Shown here: piece after piece, positions 35,474 to 46,280 of the stretch
Layout of the letters: each line of letters opens with the position of its first letter
Numbering within the stretch: the first letter of the stretch is position 1
Assembly: GCA_023213395.1 (NCBI GenBank)
Contig: CM041465.1
Coordinates: forward strand, 60,209,741 to 60,273,740
Source: Cycas panzhihuaensis
Lineage: Eukaryota > Cycadophyta
Length of the DNA: 64,000 bases
Direction: 5' to 3'
Position numbers and translations under genes: made by a program
Notes under the pieces: model-generated
The model's input: the letters and a program-made list of their open reading frames with translations, nothing else
What the model was told of the DNA's origin: nothing
Databases searched by the model: none

Positions 35474-36800
35474 AGTGTATAAGTCAACATCTTTATTATC
35501 TTCTCAAAGATGACATTAGTACTTAACTTGAACACTTGGTGCTCTTTGCTCTCTTTATTTTACTTGAAAAGGATACATTTAGAACTCTTATCATCACATT
35601 TCTAATACTTGTCCTTTAGAATAAATATGTACATAATGCTTCCAAAGATTCTTAGATGGCTTACTATTGACTTCCTACCTAACTAGGATTCCTATGATGA
35701 CATCTTATAAACAACCATTAGGGAACTATGGTTAGTCAAATAAATTATTATGCAAACAACTTCTATCTAAAAAGACTCTAAGAGATTCTTACCCTTCATC
35801 ATTGACTTAACCTTTTCTACCAAAGTTTTATTCATTGTATTAGTAACTCCATTCTACTAAAATGCATATGATGTTATCAACTTTCTTAATTTTGCGGTCT
35901 TTATAGTTTTACATAAATAATTTGGAGGTGTATTCTCTCCCATTATTTGATTTAAAGATTTTCAACCTTTGACCACTTTCTCCTTGAATTTTTTAAAAAT
36001 ATAGAAGGTATAAGATTTCTCTTTTATTGAATAGACCTAAATATTTATCAGAAAGTCATCAATAAAGATCAAAAGAAATCTTTCACATCCAATCAAAATG
36101 GTTGGTATTGGACCATATATATCTAAGCAGATAAAGTTAAGTTTCTCTACTACTCTCTAAGCTTTGCTTTTCTTAAACTTCTGTCTATGTTGTTTTCCCA
36201 TGATATAAGTTTTATACAAATTATTCATTAGTTTTTATTTAGAAAGACCATAAATCATATTTAATTTATGAATTAAATAAAGATAATATTAATGTAAATG
36301 TATCATTCTTTTATACCAAAATTTATTTTTATAAGATATATTAGCAAAAGAAATCTCTCTAGTTTACTAATTTACCTAAGAGTTGATAAAGACCACCATC
36401 TCTATCATGTTGAGCAATAACCTTTTCTTCATGATCCTAGGTAGTAGCTTTACTATCCTTAAAAAGGATATTCATCTTATTATCTTCAATCTAGTTGATA
36501 AGAATGAGATTCTTTTTCATCACATCTTCCAAGTACTAATCTTCTCCTTCTAATGTGATAACTAGAACGTCTCTTATACCTTTCACCCTCAATATTTTAT
36601 CATATCATAAAATTATGATTATTTATTTACTCACCTCCTACATATGTTCAAACCATTCAAATCTACCTATTATGTGTTTAGAAGCTCCTAAATTAATGTA
36701 CCAAACATTATAAGATTTATGATTTATTTATGAAACCATCATAAAGAGTTTGTTTTCCTTATCATTTGTGTAGTGACTAACATAACTAGGATCACATATA
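35474..36800 (-). pseudogene. Copia M protease and integrase remnant
   Basis: Minus-strand reading gives NVWYINLGASKHIIGRFEWF (protease, the usual DSGAS replaced by NLGAS, near 36690), a pre-integrase piece, LYLLRYIWSNTNHFDW-like DDE start, an integrase middle LKIFKSNNGREYTSKLFM near 35960 (SDNGGEYTS in the family) and a FLDRSCLHNNLF segment near 35760. The reading runs up to the K boundary at 35469 and continues as RT at 2823. Many stops. The gag part to the right is cut by element D. Confidence 0.82.
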
Positions 36801-36819
36801 AGAAGGATAGGCCTAAACA

Positions 36820-37091
36820 ATATTCAGAAAAAAATAATTTATCTAAACATGTTAATTCATCTCAATCTCATTAAAAATCCCTTCATTTTATAATGCAAAA
36901 AACTAGTATATAAATATAATTCTCAAAGGAATATTTATACCCTAATTATTAATACATATGAGAAATGTTAAGTAACCCCTAATGACTCACCATTCATACA
37001 CTGAAAATAAGGAATAAGTGACTATAATATATAAATAATGGTAGGCTAACAATGTATAATTATAAGTTAGTATACACATTAATATCTAATA
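36820..37091 (-). repeat. Copia D 3' LTR (right edge defined, left edge approximate)
   Basis: On the minus strand a PPT AAGGGGAAG (complement of 37092-37100) is followed by TATTAGATATTAATGTG, a typical LTR start, with a TATA-like stretch inside. The other end is set only by where M homology stops. No partner LTR was found in the window. Confidence 0.55.
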
Positions 37092-37100
37092 CTTCCCCTT

Positions 37101-38643
37101 GATATTTATATCATTTATTCTAACACGTAAACCATCCCTAAAAGTCTAAAAATTATTGTATCCCAATGGTTTGGTAAAGATGTCAGCTAGTTGTTCTTTC
37201 ATTGGCTTATACACCATCTCAATAATTCTATTTTAAATTCATTCATGAATAAAGTGGTGGTATACTTTAATGTATTTGGTGTGAGCATGAAACACGAGGT
37301 TCTTTATAATTTTTAATGTACTCTTATTATTATCGTATAATATAATTAGTTCTAATTATTGTAGTCTCATGTCCTCTAGAATCTGTCATCACTAAATGGG
37401 TTTAGTAATAGTTATAATTACAACCTTGTACTCTATTTTACTTAAGGATACATTAACATTTGATTACTTTTTATTAATTTATATGACGATAGTTGATCCT
37501 AAACTCAAACAGTATCAAGAAGTTAACCTCTACTTTTTGTATATATGTTCTAATCAAAATCTATGAATTCTTCTAATTTGGAGTCATCATTATGTATTAA
37601 TTCTATATTATATATCACCCTTCAAGTGTTTAAGGATTCTTTTGATAGTTTCCTAATGACTTTGTTTTAGCATTGCCATAAACCTAGACTCCATTCCAAC
37701 TACAAATCAAATGTCAAGTTTGCTAATAATCAAGTATATTAGACTACCTACTAGTTGTTTGTACATTATTATATCAATATTTACTCTACTATCTTGAGTT
37801 ATTAACTTAGAACCTATCTTTATAGGTACACGCAGGCTTAGAATCAACTATTCTAAATATCTTTAGAATTTTTCAAGTGTATTTTACTTATGAGATAAAG
37901 ACATGTTCAGGACTTTATTATACTTCCAATCTAAGGAAGTAATATAGAACTCCCATATGTATTATCTTAAAGAAATGAATTAGATATACTTTCAAGTCTG
38001 ATATCATTATCTATAATCAATAAGTCATCAATATATAACACTAGAAATATTAAGTTATCATATAAGACTTTGATATATAAGTCTGAGTCAACTAGAGATC
38101 TCATAGAACTATTTTTAATAAAGTACTAATTAATCCTTTTATACTAGGCTCTTATAGCTTACTTCAAGTTATGCAAGGCCTTTATGAGTCAACATACCAA
38201 GTGATCTTAACCTTCTTCTAACAAAGTTAGGTGGTTACTCCATGTAAACTTCTTTCGTCAAGTCCCCATTCAAAAATACACTTTTCAGATCCATCTAGTG
38301 AAGTTGCTAATTGAATTATGTATCCATTACTATAATGAGGTGAATAATACTCATCTTTATAATAGGAACAAATGTTTCCTAGTAGTCAACCCCTTCTTAT
38401 TACTTCAAGTTTTTTGTTATAATTCTAGCCTTGAATTTGTCTATAGATCTACCAAATTTATACTTGGTTCTATAGTTCTATTTATAATAGATTGTATGCT
38501 TTCTAGTAGGAAATTTGACCAAATCCTAGATGTGGTTCTTCTTAATAACTTAGATTTTAGTGTCCATAGAATCATTCCACTTCTATTCTTTAATCACTTC
38601 AATCATTGAAGATTCATCAACATCTAACACATGTGCTATAAAC
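37101..38643 (-). pseudogene. Copia D RT and RNase H remnant
   Basis: Minus-strand pieces in order from the right: ESSMIEVIKE*KWNDSMD and KKNHI*DLVKFPTRK (RT N-terminus, near 38500-38600), KFKARIIT near 38430, degenerate palm and RNase H sequence down to 37200, and EQLADIFTKPLGYNNF near 37180, the canonical copia tail before the PPT. Heavily interrupted by stops. Copia C is inserted just upstream of the RT N-terminus; the reading continues at 51623. Confidence 0.78.
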
Positions 38644-38953
38644 TCAAGGATGGATAGATCTAGGGAATAAATCACTCACATACACACAATGGAAATAGAG
38701 AATGAAAAAGAAATGAAACAAGATATGAGAGTAAGCTTGGAGGTAAGAATGAATAATGACTCCCTCCTTGAGATTTCACCTTTTATTATTAAGGGTGAGC
38801 ATTAGAGTTAGGATTTTCTTGCCTAATAACATGAACCCAAAATTACATCTAAATGCATATAAAATGTATTTCATTAAGAGAATAATGATAACAATATATT
38901 CTAAGGTCACATAATTAATCTATAAAATAACCTTCATACATTAACCTCTTTCA
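38644..38953 (-). repeat. Copia C 3' LTR
   Basis: 310 bp if bounded by the PPT (LTR start TGAAAGAGGTTAATG on the minus strand). The part 38644-38911 aligns with 51355-51622; 38912-38953 has no counterpart there. Confidence 0.75.
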
Positions 38954-38965
38954 ATCTTCCCCTTA

Positions 38966-39390
38966 ATGATGGAAGGTTATTTTGAAAAAATCTATTCTGC
39001 AAGGTCTTCATTTGAGCCTCATTATTACATTGAAATTCTAAATGACACTTTTGTGGGAAAACCCTCATGGGGAATAAAAATCCGTGGAATTTCTAAGATC
39101 TATAGCCCCTTTTATAAATCAAAATGGCTAAGGTGGCTCTTTGATGTAGCTTGATAGCCAAGCAAATTAAATGTACAACTTAATATGCTAAGTCTCCATA
39201 TACTATTTGGTCAACCCTATGCCCTTTCAGGTTTTCACAGGTTTCGATTTTTCAAAACTAGTACAACCTTTATCCTTCTATGCCCATATAGAGTTTTCAC
39301 AAATAGGATAGAGCAAAGACTTACTCGTATTCTTCTGTGCCCACAAGGGATTTTCACAAAGAGAATAGAGTATAATGATCATGTTGTCAT
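38966..39390 (-). repeat. Copia C 3' untranslated stretch with ~50-bp degenerate repeats
   Basis: Between PPT and RNase H. Three imperfect copies around 'tgccc...ttttcacaaa.aggatagag' (about 39210-39375). No function recognised. Confidence 0.45.
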
Positions 39391-39394
39391 CTTC

Positions 39395-40723
39395 TTTGAT
39401 TAGTCGAAGATAGAGGCCCTAAGGCCAAGCTGCCTTCGGAACTGTTTAAACTTCACCTTTGATAGTGGTTTGGTGAAGATGTCAACCACTTGATCTGTTG
39501 TGGGGTAGTATTCTAGTTGAATTATGCCATCATGAATAAGTTCTCTAATCTTGTGGACTTTTGTACTTATATGTTTGGTACGATCATAAAATACATGATT
39601 TTTTGCCATGCAGATTACTAATTGATAATCCACATGAAAATTGGTAGGACTTGTTTGGGTGGTATTTAATGTTTCTAATAATTTTCTCATCTATATCACC
39701 TCCTTACTGGTCTCAAAAGTAGTAATATATTCAGCTTCGATAGTTGAATCTACAACTCTCTTCTTCCATTTATATCTCCATGATATTGGTGTTGTTCCAA
39801 AAAACATTACATACCCAAGCATAGATCTTCTTATATCTTTATCTCCTGTAGCGTCTGAGTCTGTATATATAAAAAGCTTAAATTCATTATTAGGTTCATA
39901 AAATAGCCCAAATTTACTACTTATCTTTATGTATTTTAACACTTGAACTGCAACCTACCAGTGATTCTACTTAGGATTTGTCATGAATCATGCATGAGTG
40001 CCAACATAGTGTGCAATATCTAGGCTTGTATTGGTAGTATAGATGAGACTACTTACAAGTTTCCTGTAGAGTGTTGCATCTGCCTCCCTAGTGTCACCAT
40101 CAACTGAGAGTTTGGTATTAGGGTCCATAGGTAATGCCACTGGTCAAGCATCTTCTAACTGAAACTTGGTTAGAAAGTCATTGATGTATTTTTCTTGGGA
40201 GAGGAAAATTTTTTTATTCTTTTGTGTTACTTTAATACCCAAGTAATATTTCATCAAACTGAGGTTAGACAATTTAAAGGTTTTGCCAAGGTCCTTTTTC
40301 AGTTGGCTTATTACCTGTTACTAGCATGTCATCCACAAAGATTATGAGATAAGTGACTTCATCGTTATGGCATTTGATGAACAATGTTACATCAATATCT
40401 TGGTAGTCATAAACCTCATATCTAAGTTGCCTTATTCTTTCAGATAACTTAGTAAACCAAGTATAAGGGGCTTGTTTAAGGTGGTACAATGACTTTCTGA
40501 GCCTGCAAACCTTATGCTCTTGACCTTCGATCTTATATCCTTCTAGCTAAGCCATGTAAATTTCTTCTTCAAGATCTCCATTGAGAAACACAGCCTTAAT
40601 ATTGAGTTGGTGGATTTTCCAACCTTGTTGAATAGCCAAGGCCACAAAAGTTCTAATTGTAGACCACTTAGTTGTAGGTGTAAAGACTTTAGTGTAGTCA
40701 ATGCCTTCCCTTTGTGTGAATCC
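39395..40723 (-). pseudogene. Copia C RT and RNase H
   Basis: Minus strand from 40718: GIDYTKVFTPT (RT), then MYHLKQAPYTWFTKLSERI near 40440-40489, the catalytic LIIFVDDMLVTGNK near 40330 (YVDD as FVDD), a long decayed stretch, LFIYTDSDATGDKDIRRS near 39850 (RNase H, first Asp in TDSD), WKKRVVDSTIEAEYI near 39760 (Glu in EAEY) and HISTKVHKIRELI and DIFTKPLSKVKFKQF near 39430-39590. Two open blocks, 39691-39942 and 39400-39690, are separated by a single stop. It is the best preserved copia RNase H in the window. Confidence 0.9.
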
Positions 40724-41124
40724 TATTGGAGTTAATCATCATCACTCCACTCCCACCTTTCCAACCAGGATTGTACACCTCATCAACTTCAATTTAGACA
40801 TGTGATGCTCAACATGTCAAGGTAAGTTTAATTTTAATTTATGTTAAGTTAGTTTCATTTAAGTTAAGTTAATATTATTTTATTATTATTTTAAATTTAG
40901 GAGTTGAGGAGTTTCCCTCCTCCCCCAAATTATAAATATTAAGGCGTATGTAACCCTAATGTCTTTAGACACCACCCTCATTTGGGAAATTTGTAACTCT
41001 CTTCACTACAATGGAGTGACTACAATAGATTTTTAGTTTATGCTACATTGGTGTATTGCAATATTAATCTATGTGATTCTATTCTATGTTTTGCCCTGTT
41101 CTCCTGTAAAATATTTTTCTTATA
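40724..41124 (+). repeat. Element B 5' LTR
   Basis: 401 bp, TATTGGAGTTAATC...TTTCTTATA. It has the same GAGGAG/CTCCTC hairpin as A2. Confidence 0.9.
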
Positions 41125-42250
41125 TTTGGTATTAGAGTAGGCGATTATTGATCTGTGAAGTTTTTTATGAAAAAGAAAAGAGGTTTACTTGCATTTGAAG
41201 CAAATTTGTTCACAGCAATAAATATTCAGTTACATTCATTTTTCTGCAAGTTTTTTAGCAAGTTTTAATCATTATTGAGTTATATTAGTGATAAAATAAA
41301 TATTTTTCAAGTTTATTTTCAAATTTATGCAGATCTATGTAGGATTTCAATAGCAAGCCATATTTGCTCAAGTTTTTTCACAGATTTAAGCCATATTTCT
41401 TCAGTTCTACATATTTTATCTTATATTTCATTATTATTTCAATAGCAAGTTATATATATTCAAGTTTTTTCTCATATTTGAGTTATTTGTTTTAGATCTA
41501 TAGTTTTTATCACATATTTAAAAATTTTCAAGTTTATTAGTCTATTTTATCTAATATTTTTCACAGATGTATAAAGGAAATCAGCTGCATACAAAAGTTA
41601 TCAAGTTTTCTTCAAATATCTGTAATTTTTACTTCATATCTACTATATTTCGTTTCATATCTGCTTGTTTCAGTAGTTATTTGACCATTTTTTCTGGTAT
41701 ATTTGTGCAGATTTGTAATATTTAGCTATAGATCTGTTATATTCACATCAGATCTACATTATTTAGCTTAAGATCTGCTTATTTTATCAAGTTTTCCAAC
41801 ATTTTCTACTACATTTAGTTTAGATTTATTGTATTTCATTTCAGATCTATATTTTTCATTATATTTTCTTGACTATATTTTCAAGTTTTATATAGATCTG
41901 TATCTTTTGGGTGCATATCCTATCTACCAAACCATTTGTTACAATAAATCTGCCTATATTCGACTTGTGAGAAAGAAGATTTGTCTACTGGAAGCTTTTG
42001 AAGACTATTTTCAGCTATAAATCTACTACTATTGCGTTTACCAGGTTCTTCATATATTTTTTTTCAGATCTAAACTCATATTTCTGATATATCTGCAACA
42101 TATTTGAAAAGATTATAGATACATATACATACATTCCATCTGCTTGACTTATTTCTGTCAAAATATTTAAAATTTTCTAGTTCATTTGTGCTCCATTGAA
42201 CTAATAAAAAAAAAAAACTCAATATTTTTTTTCATATTTTCTTTGTACAA
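41125..42250 (+). other. Element B leader, T-rich with AGATCT motifs
   Basis: Degenerate PBS at 41125-41137. Homologous by eye to the A2 leader ('gctgcatacaaaagttatcaagttttcttcaa' type blocks, shared near 23470 and 41585). Ends with an A-rich run at 42208. Confidence 0.65.
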
Positions 42251-42469
42251 ATATATGATTTTTTGAAATATTATATCCTTTACAAAAAAAATTATAATAA
42301 CTTGTTGCATAAACATCAAATCATCCCAGGCCTCAACCACATCTGGCCTTGAGTACAACTGCTTTGATTTAGTAGTCTTCATTTTGCGTTGTAGCTTCTT
42401 TTTTATTTGAAAGGCCTTTATCTTTATGTTGCTTATCTTGATCATAATAGTGAAATTTTTTCCTATCAA
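42182..42469 (-). pseudogene. Unidentified minus-strand open stretch in the B cassette
   Basis: A 95-codon open frame reading FQIKKKLQRKMKTTKSKQLYS-like basic sequence and then RPDVVEAWDDLMFMQQ. It follows the kinesin-4 fragment in the same direction. The region RPDVVEAWDDL is not low-complexity and may be a third captured piece, but I do not recognise the family. The last 30 residues are AT-rich and run into the leader. Coding is doubtful. Confidence 0.3.
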
Positions 42470-42475
42470 TAATAG

Positions 42476-42860
42476 TCAAAAGTTCAAAGTCATCCACACC
42501 TATCTTGTGTGTCTTAATACGTTGTATTTCTTCTTGCAATCATTTTGTTGCTTCATCACTTCTTTGCTTTTGCTTCAGAAGTTGACCCTGGCTTTCTTGC
42601 CTTTTCTTTAGTTCTAAAATCTGACCTTAAGGGCTTTCAACTTTTGAAGATAATCTTCTTGTATCTTTTGTGTATGTTCATTGGATGCATGAGAAATACT
42701 CTCAAGTTCAGCTCTCAATTATTCCATTTCTTTCAGTAAAGTCTTCTTTTCTTCTTCAAGTTCCATAAACTTTTTGTAATAATGTTATTTAAGCACTTTA
42801 GTATCAGCCTTTGCAAACAATCTCAAAAGAGCTTGGTTTAGCTCATTGTCCTCGTCAGAC
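42476..42860 (-). pseudogene. Captured kinesin-4 coiled-coil fragment
   Basis: Minus-strand reading with one frame change gives LFAKADTKVLK, KKFMELEEEKKTLLKEME, LRAELESISHASNEHTQKIQ, EDYLQKLKALK, then ILELKKRQESQGQLLKQKQR-like sequence and LQEEIQRIKTHKI. This matches the stalk of plant kinesin-4 motors (KIN-4, FRA1 type), where the order 'MELE.EKR...AE.E....S..Q.QKLQ....QKLK.LE.QIL.LKKKQE.Q.QLLKQKQKS.EA.K.LQ.EIQ.IK..KVQ' is conserved. About 125 residues, coiled-coil only, no motor domain. No introns are evident. It is antisense to element B and joined upstream to an LRR fragment. Two in-frame stops and a frameshift. Confidence 0.82.
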
Positions 42861-42879
42861 TCCTCCTCTGCCACGCAAT

Positions 42880-43400
42880 CCACAGATGCCCTTGCAAGTT
42901 CAGATTTGTCAATTCATGTAGAACACTAAGGACTTGCACTTTGGAACACAGGGAAATGCTTCATACATTTTATTTATCACATTGTCAGTGCCTCGACAAA
43001 GCCAATTTCTTGGTAAGGAAATGGTACTAGCATTTCAACTTTCATGAGATAGGCTACTAGAAGACAAACTCCTTCATTGTCATCAACATACCAGTATATC
43101 TAACCACTGCCGGAGGCAGTTGTGTCCTAAGTCTAGTATCTGGAGATTGTCATTTTACTCCAGCTCCAATGGTAGACTCATAAGCTGATTGTGAGCCAGT
43201 CGAAGCTCTTTCAAAGCCACACAGTACCTGAGTGACGGCCCAACAGTTTGTAATCGATAATAAAACAAGGACAACTAGATCACGAATGGGGTTATGAGAG
43301 AGCATAAGAGCATTAAGACTAGTAAGTCGATCAAGTTTGCACACTAAAATCAAATTGTTATCATTCCAATGGATCAGAGAGGCTTCCTTGACAGCTAATG
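42880..43400 (-). pseudogene. Captured leucine-rich-repeat gene fragment
   Basis: Minus strand: DNNLILVCKLDRLTSLNALMLSHNPI near 43300-43375, then in another frame ALKELRLAHNQLMSLPLELE and NDNLQILDLGHNCLRQW near 43110-43220, and finally VLSVLHELTNLNLQG near 42890-42930. These are three to four SDS22-like leucine-rich repeats (L..L..L.L..N.I), as in plant LRR proteins related to PP1 regulatory subunit SDS22 or dynein light chain 1. Frame changes and small deletions separate the repeats. It precedes the kinesin-4 piece on the same strand with no spacer, so the two make a chimera. It is antisense to B. Confidence 0.75.
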
Positions 43401-45114
43401 TGATGTTCGTCCTCCTCTTAAATCATTCCATATTGGTGAAAACCCACCTGTTTTCTAGGGCAGGATTAAACCCAAGATTAAATCTGCAGATTAGTGACAT
43501 TTGGTGATAACCCACCTGATTTGGGGAGGTGTCTAAGCTTCAAAATCAGGAGGCCATAGAATGCGGAGTCTCCACGTCCATCTTAGCAATGTTGGTAGCC
43601 TGCACACAATAGCATCAGTGCTCACAACTTTTTTCTTTTATTTTTTTATGAAGTTAAAAAAAAAACTTAATTGTATTTAATAAAATTTAAATTCCAGAGG
43701 CAAAAAAAACCCTAACTCCCTTTCAAACTTAGCCCACGGTCATCTTTTATTTTCACTTGAATTTAATTCATCATTAAGGAGGCCAACAACGATTCATAAG
43801 TTTTATTTCTTTTTATTTTTGTTTTACTTTTTATTTTTATATAGGTTTATTAGCATTGTTTTTACCATAATTCCTCACTGAGACATCAGTTTCAGACGAA
43901 ACTAGTTTCATTGGATCAAAAATTTTCTATAGATCAATTTTGACGGGTCATATGACCAATTTGGTGCTGATTTGACCCTGTTTCAGTCGATTTCAAGTCA
44001 ATCAGCCATTTTTTCAGCATTTTTTAAACATTTTACAAAATCACTTTTTAAACTGATTATATTTTATTACCGAGAAACTATTTTCTACCCAAATCTATTC
44101 TAAAGTGATATACATTCAACAAACTTTATTACCCACCTTTTATTTTATTTTTGAGAATTTATTTTGACTACTATTTTAATTGCTGAAAGTGGCATTTTAG
44201 TAGTTTTTAGCATTTTTCTTAACATTTTACTATAAAGGTATCTGCTACTATTTTTACTATCACTTTTCTGTTTAACATCCAAATTTAGTCCCATTAGTTT
44301 TGTTGGCAAGCTGACTCAATTCTCTTCGATCTGATATAGGTTCTTATACATTTTAACGTATTTTTACTAATTTCAAATCGTTCAAAGTAGATGTACTTTA
44401 TTACTTTAAACCTGCCATTTTTTACATATTTATATATATATTTCTCAAACATTTTCAGTTAAAAGTATATTGAGTAATCTTTTAAATAATATCTAATCAT
44501 TTCTCAGCATTTTATAAAGTTTTATTAGCATTTTTATATAATTTTAAGCCCTGACTCCTATTAGGCCTCAAAATAAAGCCTATTTCCTTTGGATCATCAA
44601 AACTTGACCTATAGGAACCCGTTTTCAAAACGGTCAATTCCATTGGATTCATATTTTATTTATCTTCATGCTGGTGAAGTTTCAACTTATTCTGATATCA
44701 TTTAGTATACTTTCGAAGTAGTCAAACTTCAGTTTGTCCTTTAAACCTTCTTTTAAAAGGTTTCTTCATACTCCTTATCTTTCAAAGTAAAATATACATA
44801 TATTTCAGTTTTTTCAGTAGTATATATTATCATCAAGGCCAAAGATTTATTGCATTGAGAATTTACATTTATTTATTTGAAGAAAATCCAAAGGTTAAGG
44901 TCTTATTTTAGATTTATATCGTTAAAAGGATATTGGTATATGATTTCAAAGTTGCTCTTATACTCATTATCTCCTTATTGCATTTAGTTCATTTATTTTC
45001 AAAAGGAATTACATTTTTTTTTAAAAGTATATTTGACATCATATAAATTTAGTCACTTATTGACTCTTTTGATTTAGTAAAAACATACTTTTATATACTA
45101 AAGTTTTTTATAAC
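43401..45114 (+). other. Element B: cassette edge and conserved pre-gag UTR
   Basis: 43401-43640 may still be captured DNA (less AT-rich, 'gataacccacctg' twice near 43440 and 43510), not identified. From about 43720 the sequence aligns with the A2 UTR, including GGTCATATGACCAATTTGG near 43947. Non-coding. Confidence 0.6.
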
Positions 45115-45885
45115 ATGGCACAATTACCTATATTTGATGGGCAAAATTTTTTAAAATGGCATAAGGTTATGAAAGATTATTTTATTGCACATGACCTTAT
45201 AAAGTATTTGCAACATGAATGTGATCTAAGTATTAAAGAAAATTTTAGAAAGGACAATGAAGCATTAGATTTATTGTTTTGCCCTATGAATGATGATGTT
45301 TTTTCAAAAGTTTATGAATTAACAACTCCTAAATCAGTTTTGGATGTATTGCTTTCTACTTATGGGGGAGATACCCTCTATGTATTTGATGATATTTTTG
45401 TTGATCATGTGAGATAGGTGACAGAACAGGTGGATCATGATGACAAAACTAATGAAGATTCAGATCAAATACATGACCAACTTGCTACACAAGGATTTGA
45501 TTCTCCATTTGAAGGGGAGAATGAGAATGAATCTTATGATATAATGGAGAATGAATCTAATATGACAAAAAAGAAATCTTATGATATGACAGTTGTTGAC
45601 AGCATACATATTACAAAAGATAAAGTTTAAATTCAAATTTTTCTCAATGTTCCAATTGACAAAGTTGAAGTTGCATCTATACATACATACTTGAATCAAG
45701 CATCATCTACTTCTAGTTTCTTTACATCATACCTTGGTAAAGAGATATATTTTGCAAGAAGGTTGAAGTATGTTAATAAAGATCAGAATTTTAAAGTTGT
45801 TTTCAAGTACAAGTTCCATAAGTTCAAGAAAAAGATACAAGTGTTCGTGATGACATTAAGGGGGAGAATGTTGGAGTTAATCATC
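45115..45885 (+). pseudogene. Element B gag-like ORF (nearly intact)
   Basis: Starts MAQLPIFDGQNFLKWHKVMK (copia gag opening) and continues YFIAHDLIKYLQHE, NEALDLLFCPMNDDVFSKVY, VLLSTYGGDTLYVFDD. After a TAG stop (45415-45417) the same frame runs through an acidic part, SPFEGENENESYDIMENESN. After a TAA stop (45628-45630) it reads to FKVVFKYKFHKFKKKIQVFV and LRGRM at the PPT. Length is about 255 codons with two stops and no frameshift up to the second stop, which makes it the best preserved gag in the family. No zinc knuckle, protease or pol domain follows; the frame reads into the 3' LTR. Probable capsid-like protein. Confidence 0.87.
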
Positions 45886-46275
45886 ATCACTCCACTCCCA
45901 CCTTTCCAACTAGGATTGTACACCTCATCAACTTTTAATTTAGACATGTGATGCTCAACATGTCGAGGTAAGTTAAGGTAAATTTAACTTTGAGTTAAGT
46001 TAGTTTCATTTGAGTTAATTTAATATTATTTTATTATTATTTTGAATTCAGGGGCTGAGGAGTTTCCCTCCTCCCTCAAATTATAAATATTGAGGGACGT
46101 GCCACCCTAGTGTCTTTAGACACCGCCATCATTTAGGAAATTTATAACTCTCTTCACTACAATGGAATGTTTACAATAGATTTTCAGTTTATGCTACATT
46201 AATGTATTGCAATATTAATTTATATGATTATATTCTATGTTTTACCCTATTCTCCTGCAAAATATTTTTCCTATA
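45869..46275 (+). repeat. Element B 3' LTR
   Basis: 407 bp, TGTTGGAGTTAATC...TTTCCTATA. Hairpin GTGTC-ttta-GACAC at 46110-46123. TSD AATCC follows. Confidence 0.93.
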
Positions 46276-46280
46276 AATCC

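Larger units (their letters stand above)
40724..46275 (+). mobile_element. Element B: gag-only copia-like element with antisense host gene fragments
   Basis: A 5.55-kb insertion in copia C, opposite strand, with perfect TSD AATCC (40719-40723 and 46276-46280). Removal restores the host RT reading RLVVKGF|TQREGIDY on the minus strand. LTRs are 40724-41124 and 45869-46275, PPT AAGGGGGAGAA at 45858-45868, degenerate PBS TTTGGTATTAGAG after the 5' LTR. Internally: an AGATCT-rich leader, a cassette with LRR and kinesin-4 fragments on the minus strand, conserved UTR, and a nearly complete gag ORF. There are no replication enzymes. Closest relative in the window: A2. Confidence 0.93.
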
